Positions 17,009 through 25,394 of a stretch of 49,675 nucleotides of DNA are shown piece after piece; position 1 is the first letter of the stretch, and the number at the start of each line of letters is the position of its first letter. The position numbers and the translations under genes are program-made. The notes under the pieces were generated by a model. The model saw only the letters and a program-made list of their open reading frames with translations, was not told where the DNA came from and searched no databases. The stretch is from Cryobacterium adonitolivorans (GTDB lineage Bacteria; Actinomycetota; Actinomycetes; Actinomycetales; Microbacteriaceae), in the NCBI RefSeq assembly GCF_004402695.1, contig NZ_SOFL01000029.1, positions 1 through 49,675 on the forward strand, written 5' to 3'.

Positions 17009-18322
17009 CAGGCCAGCAGCCGAGCCGAGTCCGGCCTGGCCGAGCAGGATGCCACGCAACACGTCCCGCACAGCCGCGACGCCGTCATAGGTTTCCACGT
17101 AGCTGGTGCTCAGCGGCGACAGCCCGATCCGCAGGCCCTCGGGCGCGCGGAAGTCGGGGATTACGTCGTGCTCCCAGAGAATCCGGGTGACCTGGCGCAT
17201 GGCCGGGTGGTTCACGGTGACGTGGCCGCCGCGGTGGGTGTGCTCGCGTGGGGAGGCCACGGTCACGCCCAGCGGCACCAGCCAGGCATCCACCAGCTCG
17301 AGAGCGAACTCGGTGAGCGCCACCGACTTGGCGCGCACCTGGTCGATGCCCACCTCGTCGATCATGGCGATGGTGTCCTGCATGGCGAGCATGCCAACGA
17401 TTGCGGGCGTGCCGCTCAGAAACCGGCGGATGCCCGTGGCCGGCACGTACCCCGGTCCCATCGCGAACACGTCGGCGGCACCCATCCAGCCCTGGATCGG
17501 CTGGGACAGGTCGGGCTGCAGCTCGGCGCGCACATAGCCGAACGCGGGGGCGCCCGGGCCGCCGTTGAGGTACTTGTAGCTGCAGCCCACGGCCAGGTCG
17601 ACGCCATCGAGGTCGAGGTTCACCGGCACGGAGCCAGCCGAGTGGCAGAGGTCCCAGAGCACCAGGGCGCCGGCCTCATGCGCGACGGCGGTGATGGCGG
17701 GCACATCGGCGAGGTAGCCGGAGCGGTAGGCCACGTGGCTGAGCACGACGAGTGCGGTCTGCGGGCCCACCTCGGCGCGCACCTGGTCGACGGTGACGCC
17801 GCCGGTGGTGCCCGATTCGATCCAGCGCAGGGTGAGGCCGCGTTCGGCGGCGATGCCGGCGAGCACGTACCGGTCGGTGGGGAAGTTGTCGGTGTCGAGC
17901 ACGATCTCGCTGCGCTCCGGCAGTGAGTCGACGGCGGCGCGGGCGAGCTTGTAGAGGGTGACGGTGGTGGAGTCGCCGATGTACACCTGGCCGGGGGCTG
18001 CGCCCAGGGCGGCCTTGCCCAGTGCGTCGCCGATGGTCAGCGGCAACGCCATCCACTCGTCGTCCCAGCCACGGATCAGCCGGCTGCCCCAGGCGGTGCC
18101 GAGGAAGTCGGTGATGCGCTCGACGCTGGCGATGGTAGGGCGGCCCAGGGAGTTGCCGTCGAGGTAGACGATCGAGGGTGCGTCCGGGGCTGGGGTGGCG
18201 GCGGTGTCGAGGCCCACGAACCGGCGACGGTAGTGGCCGAGGCCGTCGATGCGGTCCATCCGCCGGGCGAACGCGAGGTGGGCGTCGAGGCCCTCGGCAA
18301 CGCTGGTGTCGTGCTGGGTCAT
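17006..18322 (-). CDS. kynU: Kynureninase
   Basis: A 438-residue PLP enzyme that cleaves L-kynurenine to anthranilate and alanine. The PLP lysine is Lys250 in [10 protein letters not shown]; Asp224 and His227 in WDLCHSAG contact the cofactor. [13 protein letters not shown] near the N-terminus and [18 protein letters not shown] further on are family signatures. The ATG overlaps the amidohydrolase stop (ATGA). It is the last gene of the kynA-amidohydrolase-kynU operon. No 3-hydroxyanthranilate pathway gene is nearby, so anthranilate is the expected end product. Confidence 0.96.
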   Translation of the reverse strand: MTQHDTSVAEGLDAHLAFARRMDRIDGLGHYRRRFVGLDTAATPAPDAPSIVYLDGNSLGRPTIASVERITDFLGTAWGSRLIRGWDDEWMALPLTIGDALGKAALGAAPGQVYIGDSTTVTLYKLARAAVDSLPERSEIVLDTDNFPTDRYVLAGIAAERGLTLRWIESGTTGGVTVDQVRAEVGPQTALVVLSHVAYRSGYLADVPAITAVAHEAGALVLWDLCHSAGSVPVNLDLDGVDLAVGCSYKYLNGGPGAPAFGYVRAELQPDLSQPIQGWMGAADVFAMGPGYVPATGIRRFLSGTPAIVGMLAMQDTIAMIDEVGIDQVRAKSVALTEFALELVDAWLVPLGVTVASPREHTHRGGHVTVNHPAMRQVTRILWEHDVIPDFRAPEGLRIGLSPLSTSYVETYDGVAAVRDVLRGILLGQAGLGSAAGL

Positions 18323-19317
18323 GATCGGAGGTCCTCGAGGTTGGGCCGGGTGAGCGCGCGGGCGGGCAGTGCGCGGGTGGGCAGTGAGTGGGCGGGCAGT
18401 GCGTGGGCGGGCAGTGAGTGGGCGGGCAGTGAATGGGCGGAGAGCAGCCAGTCGGTGAAACCGGCCAGATCGTGCGGGTCGGCGGGGCGGTCGCCGGGTA
18501 TAACGGTAACCTGCCCCGTGGTGGCGGGCCCGGCGGCGTCCGGCCGGCCAGGGAAGTCGGCGGTGAGCGCGGCGAGCACGTCGTCGGGGGAGAGGCCGCA
18601 GGCCAGCAGCGCCTCGATTTCCCGCCGGTTGAGCCCGACCGGCAGCGGCCCGTTGCCGAGGTCGGTGCCGTAGAGCACCCGGCCGCCCACGAGGTGGAAC
18701 CGGGCCAGGTTGTCGCAGGCCACGGCGAACGCCGCCGTCGGTGCGCCCCAGCCGTGGATGTCCAGCGTGCTGATCCAGGTGATCCGGCCGGCCATCGCGC
18801 CGAGCAGCTCGATCGGCAGGGCCTCGCTGAACGGGGTGTGCGCGAGCAGGTCGACCCCGGCGATGAAAGCGGCCGCGGCCTGGTCGGGGCCCTCGGTGTG
18901 GGCGGCGACGGGCAGCATCCGTTCGTGTGCCGCCGCCACGATGGCCGCGAGAGTGTCGGCCGCGAGCACCGGACCAGCCGCCGAGTTCAGCGTCACCTTG
19001 ATCACCGAGGCGCCGGCCGCGGCCTGGCGTTGCACGGCGCCGCCAGCCTCGGCCGGCGACGCCACGGGGCAGGAGCTGCCGGCGGGCGCCCAGGACTGCC
19101 GGCTCGGGTAGCCGCCGGGGGCACCGAGGAACTGGCCGGCGAACCGCGTCTCGGGAAACCCGGCAGTCCCGTTGGGCGCACGGCCCTCGGGGTCACCGGC
19201 GGGCGTCCAGCCGCCGAGGTCGAGCACCCGGCCGATGCCGCCGCCGGCCAGCCGTGCCGGGTCGATCAACGCCAGGTGCACGTGCGCGTCCAGGAACCCG
19301 GGCAGTATTGCCGTCAC
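18319..19317 (-). CDS. Amidohydrolase-family metal hydrolase inside the kyn operon
   Basis: A 332-residue TIM-barrel amidohydrolase. All ligands of a binuclear metal site can be placed: His12 and His14 (DAHVHL), Lys107 (VIKVTL, the residue that is carboxylated in this superfamily), His140 (AHTEG), His160 (AHTPF) and Asp219 (YGTDLG). The N-terminal beta-sandwich found in most relatives is missing; the protein starts directly at GFLDAHVH. The GTG start is fixed by a four-base overlap with the kynA stop, and its end overlaps kynU. Position between kynA and kynU, and absence of a kynB gene, make it the candidate N-formylkynurenine hydrolase; this is inference. The C-terminal 40 residues are a repeat of AHSLP-type units of unknown role. 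Confidence 0.85.
   Translation of the reverse strand: MTAILPGFLDAHVHLALIDPARLAGGGIGRVLDLGGWTPAGDPEGRAPNGTAGFPETRFAGQFLGAPGGYPSRQSWAPAGSSCPVASPAEAGGAVQRQAAAGASVIKVTLNSAAGPVLAADTLAAIVAAAHERMLPVAAHTEGPDQAAAAFIAGVDLLAHTPFSEALPIELLGAMAGRITWISTLDIHGWGAPTAAFAVACDNLARFHLVGGRVLYGTDLGNGPLPVGLNRREIEALLACGLSPDDVLAALTADFPGRPDAAGPATTGQVTVIPGDRPADPHDLAGFTDWLLSAHSLPAHSLPAHALPAHSLPTRALPARALTRPNLEDLRS
18359..18441. repeat. Short tandem repeat, about 15 bp, in the amidohydrolase 3' end
   Basis: About five copies of GGGCGGGCAGTGAGT-like units. They encode a run of Ala-His-Ser-Leu-Pro type pentapeptides after the last conserved part of the barrel. The units stay in frame, so copy number can change without a frameshift. 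Confidence 0.8.
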
Positions 19318-20168
19318 CGGCCCACCTCGGTGCGAACGGCGTACAGCTCGGGGAAGAAGGTGAGTTCGAGCGCCTTCTGCAGGAACCCGGCGCCGCTGGA
19401 GCCGCCGGTGCCGGGCTTCATGCCGATGATGCGTTGCACGGTCTTCAGGTGGCGGAATCGCCAGAGCTGGAAGTTGTCCTCGACGTCGACGAGCTCCTCG
19501 CAGGCCTCGTAGACATTCCAGTTCTCGGTCTCGTTCTCGTATATGCCACGGAAGGTATGCACCAGCTCGGGGTGCAGCACCCACGCCTCGGTGACGTCGC
19601 GTTCGAGCACGGTGGCGGGGATGTCGAAGCCCTGCCGGTGCAGGTAACGCAGGAACTCGTCGTAGATGCTCGGCGCCTGGTAGACCTCGGTGAGTAGGGC
19701 GAGTGCGTCAGGGTCGTCTGCGAACACCTCGAGCATCCGCGGATGCTTGTTGCCGAGCACGAACTCCACCGCCCGGTACTGATAAGACTGGAACCCGGAT
19801 GAGCTGCCGAGGAAGTCCCGGAACTGGGCGTATTCGGTGGGGGTCAGCGTCGCGAGCACCGACCATTGCTCGGTGAGGGTGCGCTGAATGTGCTTGACCC
19901 TCGCGATGCCCTTGAGCGCCGGCGGCAAGCGATCGTGCCGCAGGTGCTCCGCGGCGGCGCGCAGTTCGTGCAGCACCAGCTTCAACCAGAGCTCAGTGGT
20001 CTGGTGCTGGATGATGAAGAGCAGCTCGTCGTGGTTTTCCGGTGTGCTCACGGGCATCTGCGCCGAGAGCAAGGTGCCTAGGTCCAGGTAGCCGCCGTAG
20101 CTCATCCGCTCCCGAAAATCGGTCACGATCTCAGGCTCGAGGTCGCGGGTGTTGTTCTCGACTGACAC
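19314..20168 (-). CDS. kynA: Tryptophan 2,3-dioxygenase
   Basis: A 284-residue heme dioxygenase that opens the indole ring of L-tryptophan to give N-formylkynurenine. His55 (IIQHQTTEL) and the heme ligand His240 (WRFRHLKTV) have the same numbers as in the Xanthomonas enzyme; [21 protein letters not shown] and [13 protein letters not shown] are the other hallmarks. The GTG at 20168 follows GGAAAGGAA. It is the first gene of the operon and is divergent from a TetR regulator. The leader is about 200 bases from that gene, with room for a regulated promoter. Confidence 0.97.
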   Translation of the reverse strand: MSVENNTRDLEPEIVTDFRERMSYGGYLDLGTLLSAQMPVSTPENHDELLFIIQHQTTELWLKLVLHELRAAAEHLRHDRLPPALKGIARVKHIQRTLTEQWSVLATLTPTEYAQFRDFLGSSSGFQSYQYRAVEFVLGNKHPRMLEVFADDPDALALLTEVYQAPSIYDEFLRYLHRQGFDIPATVLERDVTEAWVLHPELVHTFRGIYENETENWNVYEACEELVDVEDNFQLWRFRHLKTVQRIIGMKPGTGGSSGAGFLQKALELTFFPELYAVRTEVGR

Positions 20169-20300
20169 GGGTTCCTTTCCGCCGGGCGCATGGTGCACCG
20201 GTTGTCTTCCTGTGAATTGTGCGGGCTGGGGAGCGCACGCGCAACATCGCCGGCCAGCACCGGGCCCGACACGCCAGGGCGACGCCGGCACCCGCCCATG

Positions 20301-20324
20301 CCGGCCTGGAGTGCAATAGGCCGG
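20301..20324. promoter_or_regulatory. Inverted repeat between kynA and TetR gene, candidate operator
   Basis: CCGGCCT and AGGCCGG (7-base perfect arms, 10 bases between) lie in the divergent promoter region. Size and position fit a TetR-family operator controlling kynA and the regulator itself. No second copy was seen, so it could also be a chance GC palindrome. Confidence 0.35.
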
Positions 20325-20372
20325 GGAGGCTTCCCTCCGCGACCTCGCAGGAATGGGATCTAGAATCAACCC

Positions 20373-21074
20373 ATGACTACCTCTGCCCGGCCCCCGCAGG
20401 ACGCGTCTCAACCGCGACGCCGCGACGCCCGGCAGAACCGGGAGCGCCTCATCGACGAATCCCGGAGCATGATCGCCGAGAACGGCGTCGACGCCTCGCT
20501 CGAGGAGATCGCCCGCCGCGCCGACGTGGGCGTCGCCACCCTGTACCGCAACTTTCCCACCCGCGACGACCTGGTGCGGGCCCTGTATGACATCGCCCTC
20601 GCCGAGCTGTTCGCCGTGCGCGGGGAGATCGAGGCGGCACCGTCGGCCTGGGCGGGCGTGGTGCTCTACACCGAACGCCTCGCCGAATGGCTCGTCGCCG
20701 ACCCGTCGCTGCCGCCGATCCTCAAGCGGATGGCCACCATCGATCCCACGGCGCGGCCGTCGGTCGAGTTCGAAAGCTTCATCGCCTCCCTCGTGCTGCA
20801 AGCCAAGAAGGACGGCGACCTGCGCCCGGACGTCGACTCGATGGACCTGGCCGTGCTCGTCACCATGATCGGCTCGCTGGGCACCCTCGGCGGCGGTTAC
20901 ACCGGCCAGTGGCGCCGGCAGCTCTCCCTCGTGCTCGATGGGCTGCGGATGCCAGAGAAGCCGCGACCCAAGCTGCCAGGGCGTCCCCTGAGCGTCAAGG
21001 AATTCCAGGCCACGGTGCACGGCCTCACCCGCCGAGCCAAGCGCGCCGCCCGCGGATCCCGCTCCGCCGGCTGA
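20373..21074 (+). CDS. TetR family transcriptional regulator
   Basis: A 233-residue regulator. The DNA-binding part is [20 protein letters not shown], then [24 protein letters not shown] (about residues 48-71). The tail after residue 195 is basic and probably disordered. TAGAAT (20361-20366) lies six bases before the ATG with no ribosome binding site, so the mRNA is probably leaderless. The divergent position makes the kyn operon the first candidate target, with tryptophan, kynurenine or anthranilate as possible ligands; none of this is shown by sequence. Confidence 0.88.
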   Translation: MTTSARPPQDASQPRRRDARQNRERLIDESRSMIAENGVDASLEEIARRADVGVATLYRNFPTRDDLVRALYDIALAELFAVRGEIEAAPSAWAGVVLYTERLAEWLVADPSLPPILKRMATIDPTARPSVEFESFIASLVLQAKKDGDLRPDVDSMDLAVLVTMIGSLGTLGGGYTGQWRRQLSLVLDGLRMPEKPRPKLPGRPLSVKEFQATVHGLTRRAKRAARGSRSAG

Positions 21075-21099
21075 CCCGCTCCGCGGCGGTCACTAACGC

Positions 21100-21167
21100 C
21101 GAGTTGCCCACCTCCGGACGAGTTGCCCCGTTCCGCGGGGGCAACTCGACCGCACCGGGGCAACTCG
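21100..21167. repeat. Intergenic nested palindrome, family B, copy 3 (best preserved)
   Basis: Outer arms CGAGTTGCCC and GGGGCAACTCG enclose an inner hairpin CGGACGAGTTGCCCC with right half GGGGCAACTCGACCG. The same ten-base word thus occurs four times, twice in each orientation. Lies between the convergent TetR and purC genes. Confidence 0.85.
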
Positions 21168-21183
21168 CCGCCTGCTGACGCCG

Positions 21184-22119
21184 CTACGCGGCTGCCAGCA
21201 GGCCGAGCAGTTCCCGGTACCGGGCCGCAGTCTGCGCCACGATCTCGGCGGGCAGCTCGGGCGGGGTGCCGGTCTGGTCCCAGTTCGCGGCCAGCCAGTC
21301 GCGCACGATCTGCTTGTCGAAACTCGCCATGCGCTCACCGGGGGTGGCACCGTCCAGCCATCGCGCCGCATCCCAGTACCGGCTGGAGTCGCTGGTGAGC
21401 ACCTCGTCGCCGAGGGTGAGCAGGCCGGTGGCGCGGTCGGCACCGAACTCGAACTTGGTGTCGGCCAGGATCACACCGGCGGTCTCCGCGATCACGGATG
21501 CCCGGTTGAAGATCTCCAGTGACGCATCCCGCAGCTCAGCGGCCACGTCGGCCCCCACGAGCTCCACGGTGCGCTCGAACGAGATGTTCTCGTCGTGCTC
21601 GCCCATCGGGGCCTTCCAGGCCGGGGTGTAGATCGGTGCGGGCAGCCTGTCGCCGTTCTGCAGTTCGGCGGGCAGCGGGATGCCGCAGACCGTCTGGCTG
21701 GCGACGTACTCGAGCCAGCCGGAACCGGTGAGGTAGCCGCGCACGACGCACTCGATCGGGTACATGTCCAGGGTCTTGCAGAGCATCGCCCGGCCGGCGA
21801 CGGCGGCGGGGATCAGGCTCGTCGCATCGATCCGGTGGTCGGGCACGAGGTGGTTGGGCACACCGTCGAGCTGGTCGAACCACCACAGGCTCAGGGTGGT
21901 GAGCAGTTCGCCCTTGCCGGGGATGCCCGGCTCGAGCACGTGGTCGAACGCGCTCACCCGGTCGCTCGCCACGACGAGCACCCGGTCGGCGGAGGCGAGG
22001 TCGGACGCGCCGGCCGGCACATAGAGGTCGCGCACCTTGCCCGAATACACGTGCTGCCAGCCGTCGAGCTGCAGCGTGGTGGGGGAGGATGTCGGGGCGA
22101 GGTTCTTGTCGAAAGTCAC
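21184..22119 (-). CDS. purC: Phosphoribosylaminoimidazole-succinocarboxamide synthase
   Basis: A 311-residue SAICAR synthetase, joining CAIR and aspartate with ATP. VYSGKVRDLY, ASDRVSAFDHVLEPGIPGKG, ECVVRGYLTGSGW, PAPIYTPAWKAPMGEHDENI and LADTKFEFG are family signatures. The length fits the longer, yeast-like class common in actinobacteria. The start is GTG at 22119 preceded by GGGAGAATGAGGG. It follows purD on the same strand with 70 bases between, filled by repeat copy A3. Confidence 0.97.
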   Translation of the reverse strand: MTFDKNLAPTSSPTTLQLDGWQHVYSGKVRDLYVPAGASDLASADRVLVVASDRVSAFDHVLEPGIPGKGELLTTLSLWWFDQLDGVPNHLVPDHRIDATSLIPAAVAGRAMLCKTLDMYPIECVVRGYLTGSGWLEYVASQTVCGIPLPAELQNGDRLPAPIYTPAWKAPMGEHDENISFERTVELVGADVAAELRDASLEIFNRASVIAETAGVILADTKFEFGADRATGLLTLGDEVLTSDSSRYWDAARWLDGATPGERMASFDKQIVRDWLAANWDQTGTPPELPAEIVAQTAARYRELLGLLAAA

Positions 22120-22139
22120 GCCCTCATTCTCCCATCCTC

Positions 22140-22199
22140 GCGAACCGTGAGCTTTGCCCCTTCCCGCCGCGGCGGTTGGGGCTTTTCTCTCAGTTCGCG
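22140..22199. repeat. Intergenic palindromic repeat, family A, copy 3
   Basis: GCGAACCGTGAGCTTTGCCC and GGGGCTTTTCTCTCAGTTCGCG form inverted arms. The right arm reaches into purD: its CAGTTCGCG supplies the last codons and the stop of that gene. Confidence 0.8.
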
Positions 22200-23458
22200 A
22201 CCTTGGCGGCGATGTCTCCCCGGTGCTGGGAACCCTCGAGCCCGATCAATTCAATGGCCTCGTAGGCACGCGCGCGGGCCTGGCTGAAGTCGGCGCCAAC
22301 GGCCACGACGCTGAGCACCCGGCCTCCGGTGGCCACCAGCGCGGAACCGTCCAGGGCGGTCGCGGCGTGCGCGATGGTGACGCCGGGCACCTTCGCGGCG
22401 TCGGCCAGCCCGGTGATCGGGCGTCCCGTCACGGGGGTCTCCGGGTAGTTCTCGCTGGCGATCACCACGGTCACGGCGGCGTCGGCGGAGAACTCCGGGC
22501 GGGGCAGCCCGGCCAGCTCGCCGGTCGACGCGGCCAGCAACAGGCCGGAAAGTGGCGTCACCAGGCGCGGCAGCACCACCTGGGTCTCCGGGTCGCCGAA
22601 GCGTGCGTTGAATTCGATCACCCGGATGCCCGCATCCGTGAGGATCAGCCCGCAGTAGAGCAGCCCGATGAAGGGGGTGTCCTCTGCGGCGAGCTGGCGC
22701 ACCGTGGGCAGCGCGATCGTCTCGATGACCTCATCGACGAACGCGGCCTCGGTGCCGAAGCCGGCGTCGAGCCAGGGCAGCGGCGAGTAGGCGCCCATGC
22801 CGCCGGTGTTGGGGCCTTCGTCGTTGTCGGCCAGTCGTTTGTAGTCCTGGGCGGGGGAGAGCGGCAGCACGGTGTGGCCGTCGCTGAGGAAGAAGAGGGA
22901 AACCTCCTGGCCGGAGAGGAATTCCTCCACGAGCACGGCGCCGTGCTGCAGCCAACGCACAGCGTGGGCGAGGGCGTCGTCGCGGTCGCTGGTGACGAGC
23001 ACGCCCTTGCCGGCGGCCAGGCCGTCGGCCTTGACCACGTAGGGAGCGCCGTATTCGTCGAGCGCGCCCTGCGCCTCAGCGAGGTTGCCGGCCCGCACGG
23101 CACGGCCGGTGGGCACGCCGGCCTCGTCCATGATGCGCTTGGCGAAGGTCTTGCTGCCCTCGAGGGCGGCGGCGGCCTGGCCCGGGCCGAACACGGGAAT
23201 GCCGCGGGTGCGCAGGGCATCGGCGACGCCGGCCACCAGCGGTGCCTCTGGGCCCACCACGACGAGGTCGATGTTGTGCTCCTGGGCGAAGTTCGTCACC
23301 ACGTCGGAGTCGGTGGGGTCGAGATCGACCACGGGAACATCCGCGGCGATGCCGGCATTGCCCGGCGCGGCGATCACGTGGGGTCGCGGCTCCTCACGCA
23401 GGAGGGCAGTGACGATGGCGTGCTCGCGGGCACCGGAACCGAGGACCAATATTCTCAC
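22190..23458 (-). CDS. purD: Phosphoribosylamine-glycine ligase
   Basis: A 422-residue ATP-grasp enzyme making GAR from phosphoribosylamine, glycine and ATP. MRILVLGSGAREHAI, GPEAPLVAGVADALR, GPGQAAAALEGSKTFAK, VVKADGLAAGKGVLV and FNARFGDPETQ are all present. The GTG at 23458 has TAGCCT (minus strand, 23465-23470) six bases before it and no ribosome binding site, which suggests a leaderless message. Its final codons and stop lie inside palindromic repeat A3. Confidence 0.98.
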   Translation of the reverse strand: MRILVLGSGAREHAIVTALLREEPRPHVIAAPGNAGIAADVPVVDLDPTDSDVVTNFAQEHNIDLVVVGPEAPLVAGVADALRTRGIPVFGPGQAAAALEGSKTFAKRIMDEAGVPTGRAVRAGNLAEAQGALDEYGAPYVVKADGLAAGKGVLVTSDRDDALAHAVRWLQHGAVLVEEFLSGQEVSLFFLSDGHTVLPLSPAQDYKRLADNDEGPNTGGMGAYSPLPWLDAGFGTEAAFVDEVIETIALPTVRQLAAEDTPFIGLLYCGLILTDAGIRVIEFNARFGDPETQVVLPRLVTPLSGLLLAASTGELAGLPRPEFSADAAVTVVIASENYPETPVTGRPITGLADAAKVPGVTIAHAATALDGSALVATGGRVLSVVAVGADFSQARARAYEAIELIGLEGSQHRGDIAAKVAN

Positions 23459-23548
23459 CGGATCAGGCTACCCGGCGAACACGATGGCGTGCACCCGCCG
23501 CGACCGCGCAGGTCACAGAACGGGCGCCAGAGACGGCAGACTGGGAGT

Positions 23549-23911
23549 ATGGCGCGAGCGAGAATCGATGACGGGTTGGGCAGGACCGCAGTGAAGGCGT
23601 ACCTGGCCGACGAGGCGGGCGCGACTCGCGACACGCGGGCGCTCGCGGTGCGCTACACCCTGCAACTGCTCGCCGAGCAGGCCGAGGGCAACACCGTCGA
23701 GGTACGGGTTCCTCCGTTCGGCGCCACACAGTGCATCGCCGGCCCCCGGCACACCCGCGGCACCCCGCCCAACGTGGTCGAGACGGATGTTGCCACCTGG
23801 CTCCGCCTGGCCACCGGCACCCTGGCCTGGAGCGACGGCCTCGCCTCCGGCCGCATCCATGCCTCCGGGCAGCGCGCCGACCTCAGCGCGGAGCTGCCGC
23901 TGTTCCCCTAG
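23549..23911 (+). CDS. Sterol-carrier (SCP2) family protein
   Basis: A 120-residue protein of the small actinobacterial SCP2-like group found next to purine genes. KAYLADEAG, LAVRYTLQLLAE, VEVRVPPFGATQCIAGPRHTRGTPPNVVETD and TWLRLATGTLAW are the conserved blocks. These proteins are expected to bind a hydrophobic ligand; the ligand is unknown. CAGACT (23537-23542) lies six bases before the ATG, suggesting a leaderless message. Mycobacteria have a relative just before purF, so synteny supports the call. Confidence 0.85.
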   Translation: MARARIDDGLGRTAVKAYLADEAGATRDTRALAVRYTLQLLAEQAEGNTVEVRVPPFGATQCIAGPRHTRGTPPNVVETDVATWLRLATGTLAWSDGLASGRIHASGQRADLSAELPLFP

Positions 23912-23933
23912 ACCGGTAGATCGAGCGAGGCCG

Positions 23934-24878
23934 TCAGGCCAGGATGGCGGCGACCTCTTCCAGCGACGGCATCGAGCTCGTGGCGCCGTGCCGTGTCACC
24001 GAGATCGATGACGCCACCGTGGCCCAGCGCACGGCATCGATCATCCGTTTCTCGGAAATGCCGCGGCCCACCCCGGCGACCAGATCGGCGGAGGCCAACC
24101 GGGCCACCAGGGCGCCCACGAAGGTGTCGCCGGCGGCCGTGGTGTCCACGGCCGCGACGGGCCGTGCGGGTGCCAGGCCGAGCACGGTGCCGTCGTAGGC
24201 GACGACACAGCCCTCGGCACCCAGCGTCACGATCGCCCAGGTGCCACCGGTGCTGAGCACTTCGGCGGCCCGGACCGGGTCGCGCTCGCCCGTGAACTCG
24301 GCGGCCTCGAGCTGGTTGGGCACCACCAGGTCCACCGAGGCCAGGAAGCCCTCGGGCAGCGACACCACGGGAGCCGGGGTGAGCACCGTGAAAACGCCGT
24401 GAGCCCTAGCCACCTCGATGCCGGCCAGGAGCGCTTGCACCGGCAACTCGCACTGCATGACGAGGAATTCAGCGGTGCGGATGAGGTTCTCCTGGTTGGG
24501 CGTGAGCGTGGTCACGGTGGCATTGGCTCCGGATACCACCACGATCGAGTTCTCGCCGGAGTCCACGACCGAGATGTGCGCGGTGCCGGTCGGCGCCGAT
24601 ACCTCGGCCAGGCCGGCCGCACCGATGCCTTCGTCTGCCACGAGGTCCCTCAGGTCACGGCCGCAGGCATCCGCGCCGATTGCGCCGATGAACTCGATGT
24701 CGCCGCCCTGCCTGGCTGCGGCAACGGCCTGGTTGAGCCCCTTTCCGCCCGGCACCGTGCTGAAGCCGCTGCCGAAGATGGTCTCGCCCGGCTTGGGCAG
24801 GCGGGGTTGCCGCACCACGAGGTCCATGTTGGCGCTGCCGAGCACGGCGATCCGGTGGGTGCTGCTGAAATCGTTCAC
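23934..24878 (-). CDS. rbsK: Ribokinase (PfkB family)
   Basis: A 314-residue PfkB sugar kinase. GSANMDL near the start, GGKGLNQA at residues 44-51, and DTTAAGDTFVGAL with the catalytic base Asp251 are the two PfkB signatures; NQEN and VPNQLEAAEF fit ribokinase. It makes ribose 5-phosphate, a precursor of PRPP, which fits the purine neighbourhood. The N-terminal GTG has CAGACT six bases upstream. No ribose transporter is adjacent, so another pentose or nucleoside-derived sugar cannot be excluded. Confidence 0.88.
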   Translation of the reverse strand: MNDFSSTHRIAVLGSANMDLVVRQPRLPKPGETIFGSGFSTVPGGKGLNQAVAAARQGGDIEFIGAIGADACGRDLRDLVADEGIGAAGLAEVSAPTGTAHISVVDSGENSIVVVSGANATVTTLTPNQENLIRTAEFLVMQCELPVQALLAGIEVARAHGVFTVLTPAPVVSLPEGFLASVDLVVPNQLEAAEFTGERDPVRAAEVLSTGGTWAIVTLGAEGCVVAYDGTVLGLAPARPVAAVDTTAAGDTFVGALVARLASADLVAGVGRGISEKRMIDAVRWATVASSISVTRHGATSSMPSLEEVAAILA

Positions 24879-24917
24879 CGGCCCAGTCTGTCGGATGGCG
24901 CGTGCGACAATAGGAAG

Positions 24918-25382
24918 GTGAGCTCCGCAGATCAGTACGGTGACGCCGAGACGCGAGCGTCCGGCACTGTTCCGCCAGCCGCGGCCCTGCCCGACCAGCC
25001 CGTCCTCGCCGGCACCCCGGTGCCCATCGAGCCCTCCGAGACCGTCGTCGCGGAGGAAACGCTCGTCCTGCGTCGGTCGCCGAAGTACACCAGCTTCATG
25101 ATCGTCGGCGCCGTCTCGGGCGCTCTTCTGGCCCTGCTGCTCACGGTGACCTACCCGCGCAACGCCGACTTCGACCCGGCCCAGGTCTTCGGATTCCTGC
25201 TGCTGGGCGGCGTAACGATCGGAGTCGCGGTCGGTTGCCTCGTCGCGATTGTGCTCGATCGAATCGTCGGGCGCTCCGCAACCACGGTTGTCGTCGATAG
25301 ACTTGACGCGATCTCAACACGCGCCCTCGAGGCTCCGGATCCTGGATCCGACCCCCAACCTTCCAACGAGAATTCCAAGTAA
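24918..25382 (+). CDS. Two-helix membrane protein, function unknown
   Basis: A 154-residue protein. Residues 1-55 are hydrophilic, followed by two membrane helices (FMIVGAVSGALLALLLTVTY and FGFLLLGGVTIGVAVGCLVAIVL) and a short charged tail. I do not recognise a characterised family; similar small proteins lie before purF in related actinobacteria as far as I recall. The start is the GTG at 24918, with GACAAT six bases upstream. Twelve bases separate it from purF, so they are probably co-transcribed. Confidence 0.7.
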   Translation: MSSADQYGDAETRASGTVPPAAALPDQPVLAGTPVPIEPSETVVAEETLVLRRSPKYTSFMIVGAVSGALLALLLTVTYPRNADFDPAQVFGFLLLGGVTIGVAVGCLVAIVLDRIVGRSATTVVVDRLDAISTRALEAPDPGSDPQPSNENSK

Positions 25383-25394
25383 AGGGGCTGCGGC

